Shown: piece by piece, positions 7,441-15,184 of the stretch | Position numbering within the stretch: position 1 is the first letter of the stretch | Layout of the letters: each line of letters opens with the position of its first letter | The notes under the pieces: generated by a model | Told to the model about the DNA's origin: nothing | The model's database searches: none | The model's input: only the letters and a program-made list of their open reading frames with translations | Assembly: GCA_023663945.1 (NCBI GenBank) | Contig: JAMPGL010000040.1 | Span: 1 to 33,093 of the forward strand | Source of the DNA: Lachnospiraceae bacterium | GTDB lineage: Bacteria > Bacillota > Clostridia > Lachnospirales > Lachnospiraceae | Direction: 5' to 3' | DNA: 33,093 nt | Program-made: the position numbers and the translations under genes

Positions 7441-8001
7441 ATGGAATTAAAAGAAACGATTTTGGAGGGAACGATTCAGGTTTTTAATCAAAAGGGCATG
7501 AAGTTTACCATGGACGACATTGCCGCGCTGTTAAAGATCAGCAAAAAGACGATTTATACGGTCTTTGAGGACAAGGAAGCTCTGTCTCTGGCGATGGTGG
7601 ACTATCTCTTTGACAATATTAAAGAAAGCGAACGGCAGGTTTTTGAGGATAAAGAGCTTAGTACGGTGGAAAAGATTCATAAGATTCTTGGGGTTCTGCC
7701 CGAAGGGTATCGGGACATTGATTTTCGGCAGTTGTACCTTTTGAAGGGAAAGTATCCACGGATTTACAAGCAGGTTGAACTGCGTCTGGAAACCGGCTGG
7801 GAAAGAACCATAGAGCTTATTGAGCAGGGGATAGAGGAAGGGAGTATCCGCCCTGTCAAAATCCCTATCCTTAAAATGATGCTGGAGGCATCGCTGGAAC
7901 AATTTTTTCAGAGAGATGTTCTGATACAAAATAAGATAACCTATCGTGATGCGCTTAATGAAGTGGTGGACATTCTGGTTGAGGGCATTACCGTCCGTTA
8001 A
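7441..8001 (+). CDS. TetR/AcrR family transcriptional regulator
   Basis: The N-terminal helix-turn-helix is clear: AIQVF/GTIQVFNQKGMKFTMDDIA, then LLKISKKTIYTVFEDKEAL (residues about 10-45). The remainder is the variable helical ligand-binding domain. Length (186 residues) is normal. ATG 7441 is preferred over ATG 7435 because the AGGG at 7430-7433 lies 7 bases before it. The GPH transporter starts 48 bases after the stop and a polyol dehydrogenase follows, so this regulator probably controls sugar or polyol uptake. Two matching inverted repeats flank its promoter. The inducer is unknown. Confidence 0.88.
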   Translation: MELKETILEGTIQVFNQKGMKFTMDDIAALLKISKKTIYTVFEDKEALSLAMVDYLFDNIKESERQVFEDKELSTVEKIHKILGVLPEGYRDIDFRQLYLLKGKYPRIYKQVELRLETGWERTIELIEQGIEEGSIRPVKIPILKMMLEASLEQFFQRDVLIQNKITYRDALNEVVDILVEGITVR

Positions 8002-8049
8002 GTGCGGGGCGGAGGAATAGAAAAGTAAAAAGGAAGGGAAGGTAATTCT

Positions 8050-9435
8050 ATGAAACTGACAGGAAAAGAAAAGGTATCCTATGGTCTTGGCGCGGTGGGA
8101 AAGGATATGGTATATATGCTTTCCGCAAGTTATATTCTGTATTATTATCAGGATATTCTGGGAGTCAGCGCAATTGCAATGGGAATTATCCTGATGGCGG
8201 CGCGTGTGTTCGACGCCTTTAACGATCCGATCATGGGTGTTCTGGTGGCAAAGACGAGGACAAAGTGGGGCAAATTCCGTCCGTGGCTGTTGATTGGAAC
8301 TATCACCAATGCGGTAATTTTGTATGTCATGTTTGCGGCACCGCCGGCTCTTAACGGAAGCGGACTGGTTGCTTATGCCGCAATTACCTATGTTTTATGG
8401 GGAGTTACTTATACAATGATGGACATTCCTTATTGGTCCATGATCCCGGCATTTACGGAGGGCGGCAAGGAAAGAGAAGGGCTTACCACGCTCGCCCGTT
8501 CCTGTGCCGGCGTCGGTTCGGCGTTGATCACGATCATTACGGTGATGTGCGTTCAGGCTTTGGGACAGGGAAATGAGAGAAACGGTTTCAAATGGTTCGC
8601 GCTGATCATAGCGGTTCTCTTTGTGGTATTTATCCTGATTACTTGTCTGAATATCAAGGAAAAATCCACGGTGGATGTGGAAGCACCGTCGGTGGGGCAG
8701 ATGTTCAAGGCACTGCTTCAAAATGATCAGACGATGATCGTGGTGCTGTCAATCGTGTTGATCAACTGTTCTCTTTATATCACATCAAATCTGCTGATTT
8801 ACTTTTTTAAGTATGACTTTGGCGGGGAGACATGGTATAATGGATATACGTTGTTTAATACCTTTGGGGGAGGCATCCAGATTTTATCCATGATGCTCTT
8901 TTACCCGGTGCTCCGCAAGTTTATCAGTTCTTTGCAGGTGTTTTATGTGAGCTTCGCTATGGCAATCACGGGATATGCACTTTTGTTCTTGCTGATGTGT
9001 CTGGGACTTACTAATATTGTGGTTTTGCTGGTGCCTGCATTTTTTGTATTTACGGCGTTTGGAATGCTGACTGTCTTAACTACGGTGTTCCTTGCCAATA
9101 CGGTAGACTATGGGGAACTGAAAAATAACCGCCGTGATGAGAGCGTGATCTTTTCAATGCAGACGTTTGTGGTTAAGCTGGCTTCCGGCGTTGCGGCGCT
9201 GATTGCTTCGGTCTGCCTGTCTGTCTGCAATTTGAGTAATGACACGTCCAACACAGCGGCGGCAGTGAACACTGCGGAATCTTCTATCTTTGGGCTCCGC
9301 ATGACAATGACGGTCATTCCCATTATAGGTCTTTTGATTGCAGTATTTTTGTTCCACAAGAAATACATTTTGACGGAGCAGAAGGTTGAGGAGATCGTAT
9401 CGCAGATTCGGGAAAAGCACAGCCGGGAAGCGTAA
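8050..9435 (+). CDS. GPH-family (MelB-like) sugar:cation symporter, MFS superfamily
   Basis: The 461-residue protein has about 12 membrane segments. It opens with the GPH signature (KVSYGLGAVGKDMVY, YYYQDILG) and carries AFNDPIMGVLVAKTRTKWGKFRPWLL, the conserved Asp and cytoplasmic loop region of MelB relatives (residues about 58-85). YGELKNNRRDESVIFS in the late part is also typical of the family. GPH proteins import glycosides, pentosides or hexuronides with Na+ or H+. AGGAAGGGAAGG precedes the ATG. It lies between a TetR regulator and a zinc polyol dehydrogenase, suggesting a pentose, hexose or polyol-derived substrate. No glycosidase is next to it, so the sugar may be used directly. Confidence 0.9.
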   Translation: MKLTGKEKVSYGLGAVGKDMVYMLSASYILYYYQDILGVSAIAMGIILMAARVFDAFNDPIMGVLVAKTRTKWGKFRPWLLIGTITNAVILYVMFAAPPALNGSGLVAYAAITYVLWGVTYTMMDIPYWSMIPAFTEGGKEREGLTTLARSCAGVGSALITIITVMCVQALGQGNERNGFKWFALIIAVLFVVFILITCLNIKEKSTVDVEAPSVGQMFKALLQNDQTMIVVLSIVLINCSLYITSNLLIYFFKYDFGGETWYNGYTLFNTFGGGIQILSMMLFYPVLRKFISSLQVFYVSFAMAITGYALLFLLMCLGLTNIVVLLVPAFFVFTAFGMLTVLTTVFLANTVDYGELKNNRRDESVIFSMQTFVVKLASGVAALIASVCLSVCNLSNDTSNTAAAVNTAESSIFGLRMTMTVIPIIGLLIAVFLFHKKYILTEQKVEEIVSQIREKHSREA

Positions 9436-9448
9436 AGCAATGAAAGGA

Positions 9449-9477
9449 TTGCCCCCAGAACAAAAGGGTGTTATATT
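9449..9477 (+). promoter_or_regulatory. Possible promoter of the polyol dehydrogenase
   Basis: TTGCCC (9449-9454), 17 bases, TATATT (9472-9477), 21 bases before the start. The gene could instead be read only from the TetR/transporter transcript. Confidence 0.35.
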
Positions 9478-9498
9478 GGCATTAGGAGGTGGACGCTT

Positions 9499-10548
9499 AT
9501 GGAGAAAAAAATGATGAAAACAGCAGTGATGACAGATCTTCGGAAGGTGGAAATTCAGGAGAGGCCTGTTCCGGTTCCCGAAGAAAATGAAGTGCTGGTC
9601 AAGGTGGAGTACGTGGGGATATGCGGATCCGATCTGCATTACTATGAGTCCGGCAGAATTGGGGATTTTGTGGTAGAGCCGCCCTTTGTGCTGGGGCACG
9701 AAGCCGGAGGCACGGTAGTGGAAGTCGGCGCAAAGGTTAAGAACCTTAAGGCAGGAGACCGGGTAGCTTTAGAGCCCGGCAAAACATGTGGAGAGTGCGA
9801 ATTTTGCAAGGAAGGGAAATACAATCTCTGCAAGGATGTCATCTTTTTTGCAACACCGCCGGTGGACGGCGTTTTTCAGGAATATGTCGCCCATGAGGCA
9901 GGCTTATGTTTCAAACTGCCGGAAAATGTGAGCACCATGGAAGGAGCACTGATTGAACCGCTGGCAGTGGGAATGCATGCGGCGCGTCAGGGCGGAGCAT
10001 CCTTGGGACAGACGGCGGTGGTGACAGGTGCAGGCTGCATCGGTCTGGTGACTCTGTTATCCTTGAAGGCAATGGGCGTTTCTAGGGTTGCCGTGGTGGA
10101 TGTGATGGAAAAGCGTCTTTTGAAGGCAAAGGAGCTGGGAGCAGACCTTGTGATTAACGGCAAGGAGGAAGATGCGGTTGCCAAGATGATGGAATTTACC
10201 AACGGAAAGGGCTTTGATCTTGGGATTGAGACGGCAGGCAGCCAGATTACGGCTTCGCAGTTAATCCGGGGAGCCAAAAAGGGAGCGGTGATTGTATTTG
10301 TAGGCTACAGCGCTTCCGGGGAGATGACCCTTCCCATTGGAATGTCGCTGGATAAGGAACTGACCTTTAAGACTGTTTTCCGGTACAGAAATATCTATCC
10401 GATGGCGATTGACGCGGTGGCGTCCGGAAAGATTGACATTAAAAACATTGTGACGGATTCCTTTGAGCTTGACGATATTCAAGAGGCGCTGGAAAAGTGC
10501 GTGACCAATAAGGCGGATATTGTGAAAGGCGTGATCAAGGTAGGATAA
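9499..10548 (+). CDS. Zinc-dependent polyol (sorbitol/xylitol-type) dehydrogenase
   Basis: This 349-residue medium-chain dehydrogenase has catalytic zinc ligands in GICGSDLHYYESG (Cys42) and GHEAGG (His67, Glu68). The structural zinc loop is intact, with C97, C100, C103 and C111. The Rossmann motif is VVTGAGCIGLV, and an Asp ends the second strand (VVDVMEKR), which favours NAD+ over NADP+. The closest pattern is the sorbitol/xylitol dehydrogenase branch, oxidising a sugar alcohol to a ketose. TTAGGAGGTGG precedes the ATG. Following a GPH transporter, it probably acts on the imported compound or a product of it. Exact substrate is not decidable. Confidence 0.88.
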   Translation: MEKKMMKTAVMTDLRKVEIQERPVPVPEENEVLVKVEYVGICGSDLHYYESGRIGDFVVEPPFVLGHEAGGTVVEVGAKVKNLKAGDRVALEPGKTCGECEFCKEGKYNLCKDVIFFATPPVDGVFQEYVAHEAGLCFKLPENVSTMEGALIEPLAVGMHAARQGGASLGQTAVVTGAGCIGLVTLLSLKAMGVSRVAVVDVMEKRLLKAKELGADLVINGKEEDAVAKMMEFTNGKGFDLGIETAGSQITASQLIRGAKKGAVIVFVGYSASGEMTLPIGMSLDKELTFKTVFRYRNIYPMAIDAVASGKIDIKNIVTDSFELDDIQEALEKCVTNKADIVKGVIKVG

Positions 10549-10555
10549 CGATTTC

Positions 10556-10601
10556 TATAGTTAACGACATTAATAATTGCCATTTCGGTCTTGTAAAAGC
10601 T
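10556..10601 (+). repeat. Dispersed 46-bp element, copy 1
   Basis: A perfect 46-base match to 31578-31623 in the same orientation. It begins TATAGTTAACGACATTAATA and ends CTTGTAAAAGCT. It lies between the dehydrogenase stop and the shared terminator. Part of it with flanking sequence forms TTGCCA (10577-10582), 18 bases, TATAAT (10601-10606), a promoter-like arrangement pointing into the terminator. It encodes nothing evident. Confidence 0.95.
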
Positions 10602-10614
10602 ATAATTAAAAACG

Positions 10615-10660
10615 GACCTCCCAATCGTCAGAGTTTATTCTGGCTAGGGAGGTCATTTTC
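10615..10660. terminator. Bidirectional terminator between convergent genes
   Basis: GACCTCCC (10615-10622) pairs with GGGAGGTC (10647-10654), and the inner bases extend the stem with G-U pairs (GTCAGAG against TTCTGGC). CATTTTCTT follows on the plus strand; TTTTTAATTATA follows on the minus strand. It can stop both the dehydrogenase transcript and the convergent PAS-GGDEF transcript. Confidence 0.85.
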
Positions 10661-10707
10661 TTACATAAGTAGGAAATTTCTTCAAAGACTGGAAGAACCG
10701 AAGGTTC

Positions 10708-11949
10708 TTATGCAATAGAGGTTTTCTTCTTGCTCTTTTCTTCGTACATCAAACGGTCGGCTTCCCCGATCAGCGCGTCCATGATCAGTGCGCCCTGCCC
10801 GGATTGGGAAGTGCCGATGCTTGCGGATATATTTTTAAGATGTTCGTCTTTGGCAAAAGTGGTATCAAGCTGTTCCTGAAGCCAGAGGCGCGTTTGTTCT
10901 ACCTCTTCTTTGGAGCATTCGCCCACCTTGACCACCACAAACTCATCGCCTCCGATTCGGGCAATCATATCATCCGGCATACATTTTTGAAGAATTTGAG
11001 TGGTGGTGAGGAGAGCGCGGTCTCCTTCCTGATGCCCGTAACGGTCATTGACGGTCTTAAAGTTGTCAAGGTCAAGGTAAAACACGGTCAGAGGATTGTC
11101 GCTTTCCTGTTCCATAAACTGATAAATATATCTGCGGTTGTAAAGCCCTGTAAGGAAGTCGGTATTGGCGTTATTAAGGATCATCTGCTCGTAAATCCGT
11201 TCCTGAGTGATATCTGTAGCGACGCCCACGGTTCCCATAACGCTGCCGTCCAAGTCGAACAGGGGAGATTTATAGGTTTTGAGCTGGCGCATCTCATCCC
11301 GAATCTTTACGGTCTCATCAAAGATGCAGGTCTCCTTTTTGTTCATAACTTCAAACTCGGACTCCATGCAGATAAATTCGCCTTTGGCATATTCATCGGG
11401 TTCAATATCCCAGATGTAATAGTGCCCTCTGCCCTCCACCTGTTCCATGGTCTTGTTGACTGCCTGACAAAAGCTTTCGTTGACCTTTTTGTGAACGCCG
11501 TCCTTATCCTTATACCAGATTAGATGGGGAACGCCGTTGATGGTAGCGTCAAGGTAATTCTGGCATAACCAATAATCCTTGCTCATCTTGTAGGCGTGAA
11601 ACCATTTGGAAAGGCGGAAAGAAATCTCCTTCCCGGAAAGGGGGAGCGTCCAAATGTCAAAGGAATCCGGAAGCTTTTCAAACGGCAGCAGAGCCGTCTG
11701 TTCCTTATCCGCAAGAAGGATTACCTGAGAATCCGGCTTTTGACAGGTTAACAGGGTGTTAAGCACGGCAGATTCTCCGCCTTTTATATTCATAAAAATC
11801 ACATCTGCACTGCCGGCAGATGCTTCGGAAAGAGTGCCGCTTTCTACAAATTGATAGGTAAATTGTTCCGGCGGCGTCATTGCGCGGACCATTTGAATAA
11901 AGCTGCTGTCACAGCCGACAAGATAGAAACAAACATTGCAGTGATACAT
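10708..11949 (-). CDS. PAS-GGDEF diguanylate cyclase with receiver-like N-terminus
   Basis: Read on the minus strand, the product is 413 residues from ATG 11949. This start is chosen because GGAGG lies 8 bases before it; an in-frame TTG at 11970 lacks a site. Residues 1 to about 115 look like a degenerate receiver-type alpha/beta domain (YLVGCDSSFIQMV, DVIFMNIKG). A PAS domain follows (GVPHLIWYKDKDGV to GVATDITQER). The GGDEF domain starts at TDFLTGLYNRR and has RIGGDEF (333-337), so it should make c-di-GMP. The inhibitory site reads MPDD instead of RxxD, so product feedback is probably lost. No membrane segments: a cytoplasmic enzyme. It has its own divergent promoter. Confidence 0.87.
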   Translation of the reverse strand: MYHCNVCFYLVGCDSSFIQMVRAMTPPEQFTYQFVESGTLSEASAGSADVIFMNIKGGESAVLNTLLTCQKPDSQVILLADKEQTALLPFEKLPDSFDIWTLPLSGKEISFRLSKWFHAYKMSKDYWLCQNYLDATINGVPHLIWYKDKDGVHKKVNESFCQAVNKTMEQVEGRGHYYIWDIEPDEYAKGEFICMESEFEVMNKKETCIFDETVKIRDEMRQLKTYKSPLFDLDGSVMGTVGVATDITQERIYEQMILNNANTDFLTGLYNRRYIYQFMEQESDNPLTVFYLDLDNFKTVNDRYGHQEGDRALLTTTQILQKCMPDDMIARIGGDEFVVVKVGECSKEEVEQTRLWLQEQLDTTFAKDEHLKNISASIGTSQSGQGALIMDALIGEADRLMYEEKSKKKTSIA

Positions 11950-11988
11950 GGTGGCTTCCTCCGATGTCAAATATCAATAATTAAGCAC

Positions 11989-12017
11989 ATTATATCAAAA
12001 TGGAGGAACAATAGCAA
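11989..12017 (-). promoter_or_regulatory. Promoter of the PAS-GGDEF gene
   Basis: On the minus strand TTGCTA (12017-12012), 17 bases, TATAAT (11994-11989). It diverges from the esterase promoter, whose -35 box starts 22 bases away at 12040. Confidence 0.55.
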
Positions 12018-12039
12018 ATAAATTTATTTCCGGAAGCAA

Positions 12040-12068
12040 TTGTGTGACGGCAAAAATCAAGGTATAAT
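12040..12068 (+). promoter_or_regulatory. Promoter of the esterase/ApbE genes
   Basis: TTGTGT (12040-12045), 17 bases, and a perfect TATAAT (12063-12068), 45 bases before the preferred esterase start. Confidence 0.65.
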
Positions 12069-12113
12069 AGAGAGAAGATGAAACAGAGAAAGGAATCAGA
12101 AAGGGGAATCAAT

Positions 12114-13004
12114 ATGTCTAAGGCAAGCGATTTCATACGAAGTTCTTGGAAAGAATCAGACGCCGCCCGTGATGCAGGTCTTACCACGCCGGAGGATGTA
12201 GTCCGCTATGATGATATTGTCTACGGCCAGGATAAGGAGATGCAGCGTCTGGATGTCTACCGCCCCAAAGCGGAGGAGGGCAGGACGCTTCCGGTGATTG
12301 TCAGTGTTCACGGAGGAGCCTGGGTCTATGGGGACAAGGAGCTGTATCAATATTACTGCATGGATTTGGCAAGACGGGGATTTGCAGTGGTCAACTTCAC
12401 TTACCGGCTGGCACCGGAATACAAGTATCCGGCGATGGTGGAGGACACCAACAGCGTGTTTGCCTGGGTGCTTGCAAACGCAGAAACGTACGGTTTTGAT
12501 TTGGAACATATTTTTGCGGTGGGGGATTCCGCAGGAGCACATAACCTTGCTGTTTATACCTGCATCTGCACCAATCCGGAGTATGCGGCGGAATATGATT
12601 TCAGGACTCCGGAAGGATTTGTGCCTACAGCCCTTGCTTTAAACAGCGGGGTCTATGACATGAAAGCGGAGATTGATAATCCGGGAAGCTCATTGCCTAA
12701 GATATTAGAAGATTTATTCCCGGAAGCGGGAAGTGAAAAGGAATTGGAACAGCTCCATGCGGCATCTCATTTAACGAATAAGTTTCCGCCTGTGTTTTTG
12801 ATGACTGCCACAGAGGATTTTGTGAGGAATCAGGCTCCGGCATTTGCGGCAAAATTAATGGAAAAGGAGATTCCTTTTGAACTCCATTTTTATGGAAACG
12901 CTAATAAGAAGCTGGGACACGTATTCCACTGTAATATCCGTACTGCGGATGCCAAGAAATGTAATCAGGAGGAGTGCGAATTTTTCCGCCAGTTTTTATC
13001 CTAG
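12114..13004 (+). CDS. Alpha/beta-hydrolase fold-3 (HSL-like) esterase
   Basis: Conserved pieces appear in the expected order: the oxyanion-hole motif VHGGAWVYGD, YRLAPEYKYPA, the nucleophile elbow VGDSAGAH, a late catalytic Asp in TATEDFVRNQ, and His in LGHVFHC. These define the hormone-sensitive-lipase-like branch of alpha/beta hydrolases, which cleave short acyl or aryl esters. The start is taken at ATG 12114, behind AAAGGGGAATCA; an in-frame ATG at 12078 has a poorer site. That gives 296 residues, normal for the family. No signal peptide is seen, so it is cytoplasmic. Its substrate is unknown. ApbE and bile salt hydrolase genes follow closely on the same strand. Confidence 0.88.
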   Translation: MSKASDFIRSSWKESDAARDAGLTTPEDVVRYDDIVYGQDKEMQRLDVYRPKAEEGRTLPVIVSVHGGAWVYGDKELYQYYCMDLARRGFAVVNFTYRLAPEYKYPAMVEDTNSVFAWVLANAETYGFDLEHIFAVGDSAGAHNLAVYTCICTNPEYAAEYDFRTPEGFVPTALALNSGVYDMKAEIDNPGSSLPKILEDLFPEAGSEKELEQLHAASHLTNKFPPVFLMTATEDFVRNQAPAFAAKLMEKEIPFELHFYGNANKKLGHVFHCNIRTADAKKCNQEECEFFRQFLS

Positions 13005-13061
13005 AAAAATCTTCTAAGATTTCTTAAAAAGAGGAGAATGGGAAGGCAAAGGAGCAGACAG

Positions 13062-14096
13062 GTGAAAAATAAAATGATTTCCCTGACGGTGATACTGCTG
13101 ATTCTGGGCGTCTGCTTAGCGGGCGCACGGATGATCAAAACGGATGGGTCCAAGGCTGACGCATCTTTTTTTGCAATGAGCACTTATATTTCCCTGACTG
13201 CTTATGGGAAAGAGGCGGACAGGGCAGTCCTAGACGCACAGGCAAAGGCAGAGGAGCTGGAAAAGCTCTGGTCAACGACGGATGCGGCAAGCGAAGTTTA
13301 TGCCCTCAATCACAGCGGGGGAGTGCCGGTATCCGTCAGTGGCGAAACCGGTGATTTAATCCGTTTTGCCCTTCAAATGGCGGAGGAGACCGGAGGGGCT
13401 TTGGAGCCCACGATTTATCCGGTGCTCCTTGCTTGGGGATTTACCACCGAGGAGAACCGGATTCCGGATAAGGAGGAGATAGAGAGCCTTTTACAGAAAA
13501 CCGGGTACCGCCGGGTTTTGATAGAGGGAGACCTTGTGACTCTTCCAGAGGATATGCAGCTTGATTTCGGGGCGGTGGGAAAGGGCTTTACAGGAGATAT
13601 TCTGACAGAGCTTTTAAAACAGGAAGGCGTGAAGTCGGCGCTGCTGGACCTTGGCGGTAATATTCAGGTCATGGGAACAAAGCCGGATGGAACCAATTGG
13701 AAGATTGGGCTTCGGAATCCTTTTGGAGAAGGGTATCTGGGAGTGGTGGAAGCCTGCGATCTGTCGGTGGTCACTTCCGGCAATTACGAGCGGTATTTTG
13801 TGGGGGAGGACGGCAGGACATACGGGCATATTCTTGACCCGGTTACCGGGTATCCCGCGGACAGCGGTCTTTCTTCCGTCACAATTCTGGCGAAGGAGGG
13901 AAAGCGGTGTGATGCCCTGTCAACGGCGCTGTTTGTGATGGGATATGATAAAGCAAAGGAATATTGGCAGGCACATCGGGACTTTGATATGATTTTGATT
14001 ACCGGCGAAGGAGAGATTTACCTCACGGAGGGGATGAAGGGGCGGTTTTCCCTTAACAGGGAATATGCGGACTGGAAAGTATTTTGGATAGAATAA
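13062..14096 (+). CDS. apbE: FAD:protein FMN transferase (ApbE), membrane anchored
   Basis: ApbE motifs are complete: AMSTYISLTAYG near the N-terminus, EPTIYPVLLAWGF, the flavin-binding DFGAVGKGFTGD (Asp168 onward), LDLGGNIQVMG, HILDPVTGYPA and DALSTALFVMG. ApbE attaches FMN to a threonine or serine of extracytoplasmic redox subunits, using FAD and Mg2+. A single hydrophobic segment at the N-terminus anchors it to the outer face. GTG 13062 is the preferred start, because AAAGGAG lies 7 bases upstream. The in-frame ATG at 13038 almost touches its GAGGAG, but it cannot be excluded. No FMN-binding target protein lies in the window; the NapH-like polyferredoxin 8 kb upstream is a possible member of the same pathway. 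Confidence 0.9.
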   Translation: MKNKMISLTVILLILGVCLAGARMIKTDGSKADASFFAMSTYISLTAYGKEADRAVLDAQAKAEELEKLWSTTDAASEVYALNHSGGVPVSVSGETGDLIRFALQMAEETGGALEPTIYPVLLAWGFTTEENRIPDKEEIESLLQKTGYRRVLIEGDLVTLPEDMQLDFGAVGKGFTGDILTELLKQEGVKSALLDLGGNIQVMGTKPDGTNWKIGLRNPFGEGYLGVVEACDLSVVTSGNYERYFVGEDGRTYGHILDPVTGYPADSGLSSVTILAKEGKRCDALSTALFVMGYDKAKEYWQAHRDFDMILITGEGEIYLTEGMKGRFSLNREYADWKVFWIE

Positions 14097-14137
14097 GGGA
14101 AGAATGTTATTAACTATAAAAGAAGGGAGAAAGAATT

Positions 14138-15112
14138 ATGTGTACTGCGGCAACTTATTTGACAAAAGATTTTTACTTTGGACGGACCTTGGATTATGAA
14201 TTTTCTTATGGGGAGGAGGTTACGGTTACGCCCCGCAATTATGTGTTTCATTTTCGGAATATGGGCATGATGGAACGGCATTATGCCATGGTCGGCATGG
14301 CTCATGTGGCAGAAGGGTATCCCTTATATTATGATGCGGTCAATGAAAAGGGGTTAGGCATGGCAGGGCTTAATTTTGTCGGGAACGCCAAATACCGGGA
14401 TTTGGAAAAAGATAAGGACAACGTGGCGGTATTTGAGTTTATCCCATGGATTTTGTGTCAGTGCCAAAATGTGGCGGAAGCTGAAAAACTGCTTGACCGG
14501 CTGAATCTGACAGGGGAATCCTTTAGCGAAAGCCTGCCTCCGGCGCAGCTTCACTGGATTATTTCTGACAGGGAGAGAGCCATTGTGGTGGAATCCGTGG
14601 AGGAGGGACTTATGACATATGAGAATCCGGTTGGGGTTTTGACCAACAATCCGCCTTTTCCGGAGCAGATGTTTCAGTTAAATAATTATATGCACCTTTC
14701 CGTCAGAGATCCGAAAAACAGCTTTTGCACGAAGCTTCCGCTGAAAAACTACAGCCGCGGAATGGGGGCGTTAGGCCTTCCGGGGGATTTGTCCTCTCAG
14801 TCCCGTTTTGTGAGGGTGGCTTTTGTGAAGATGAATTCTCTTTCCGGCGATTCTGAGAACGAGAGCGTCAGTCAGTTTTTTCATATTTTAGGAGCGGTGG
14901 ATCAGCAGAGAGGATGCTGTGAAGTGGCAGATGGAAAATATGAGATTACCATCTACACTGCCTGCTGTAATGCAGATAAGGGGATTTATTATTACACAAC
15001 TTATGGGAATCATCAGATTACGGCGGTGGATATGCATAAGGAAGACTTGGACGGAAGCAGCCTTACAGGGTATCCGCTGGTAGAGGGAGAGCAGATTAAA
15101 AACCAGAATTAA
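14138..15112 (+). CDS. bsh: Bile salt hydrolase (choloylglycine hydrolase family)
   Basis: The protein (324 residues) starts MCTAATY, so removal of Met1 exposes the catalytic N-terminal Cys2 of this Ntn-hydrolase family. Other family residues are in place: Arg16 and Asp19 (GRTLDYEFSYG), Asn79 (GLNF), Asn170 (VLTNNP) and Arg223 (LSSQSRFVRVAF). Penicillin V acylases share the fold, but the long match to Lachnospiraceae and Clostridium bile salt hydrolases (NEKGLGMAGLNF, LPGDLSSQSRF, KGIYYYTTYGNHQITAVDM) favours deconjugation of glycine- or taurine-bile acids. No signal peptide: cytoplasmic. AGAAGGGAGAAAG precedes the ATG. The adjacent ApbE and esterase are not obviously bile-related. It places the organism in an animal gut. 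Confidence 0.9.
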   Translation: MCTAATYLTKDFYFGRTLDYEFSYGEEVTVTPRNYVFHFRNMGMMERHYAMVGMAHVAEGYPLYYDAVNEKGLGMAGLNFVGNAKYRDLEKDKDNVAVFEFIPWILCQCQNVAEAEKLLDRLNLTGESFSESLPPAQLHWIISDRERAIVVESVEEGLMTYENPVGVLTNNPPFPEQMFQLNNYMHLSVRDPKNSFCTKLPLKNYSRGMGALGLPGDLSSQSRFVRVAFVKMNSLSGDSENESVSQFFHILGAVDQQRGCCEVADGKYEITIYTACCNADKGIYYYTTYGNHQITAVDMHKEDLDGSSLTGYPLVEGEQIKNQN

Positions 15113-15126
15113 GCAGAAAAATAATG

Positions 15127-15155
15127 TTGAAATAGAACGTATGTTCTGATATAAT
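15127..15155 (+). promoter_or_regulatory. SOS promoter with LexA box
   Basis: TTGAAA (15127-15132), 17 bases, and TATAAT (15150-15155) make a near-perfect promoter. GAACGTATGTTC (15135-15146), a perfect GAAC-N4-GTTC Gram-positive LexA box, lies entirely in the spacer, so bound LexA would block RNA polymerase. It precedes the UmuC-like polymerase gene by 29 bases. Confidence 0.92.
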
Positions 15156-15184
15156 AACTTCATAGATGGAAAGGAGGCAGAGAG

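Noticed and set aside
13007-13022. Hairpin between the esterase and apbE
   Set aside because: 7-bp AT-rich arms with a two-base loop and no good T-tract; too weak to call a terminator.
14103-14121. Fourth copy of the dispersed element upstream of the bile salt hydrolase
   Set aside because: Only 17 of 19 AT-rich bases match part of the flank and edge of copy 2; chance is sufficient explanation.
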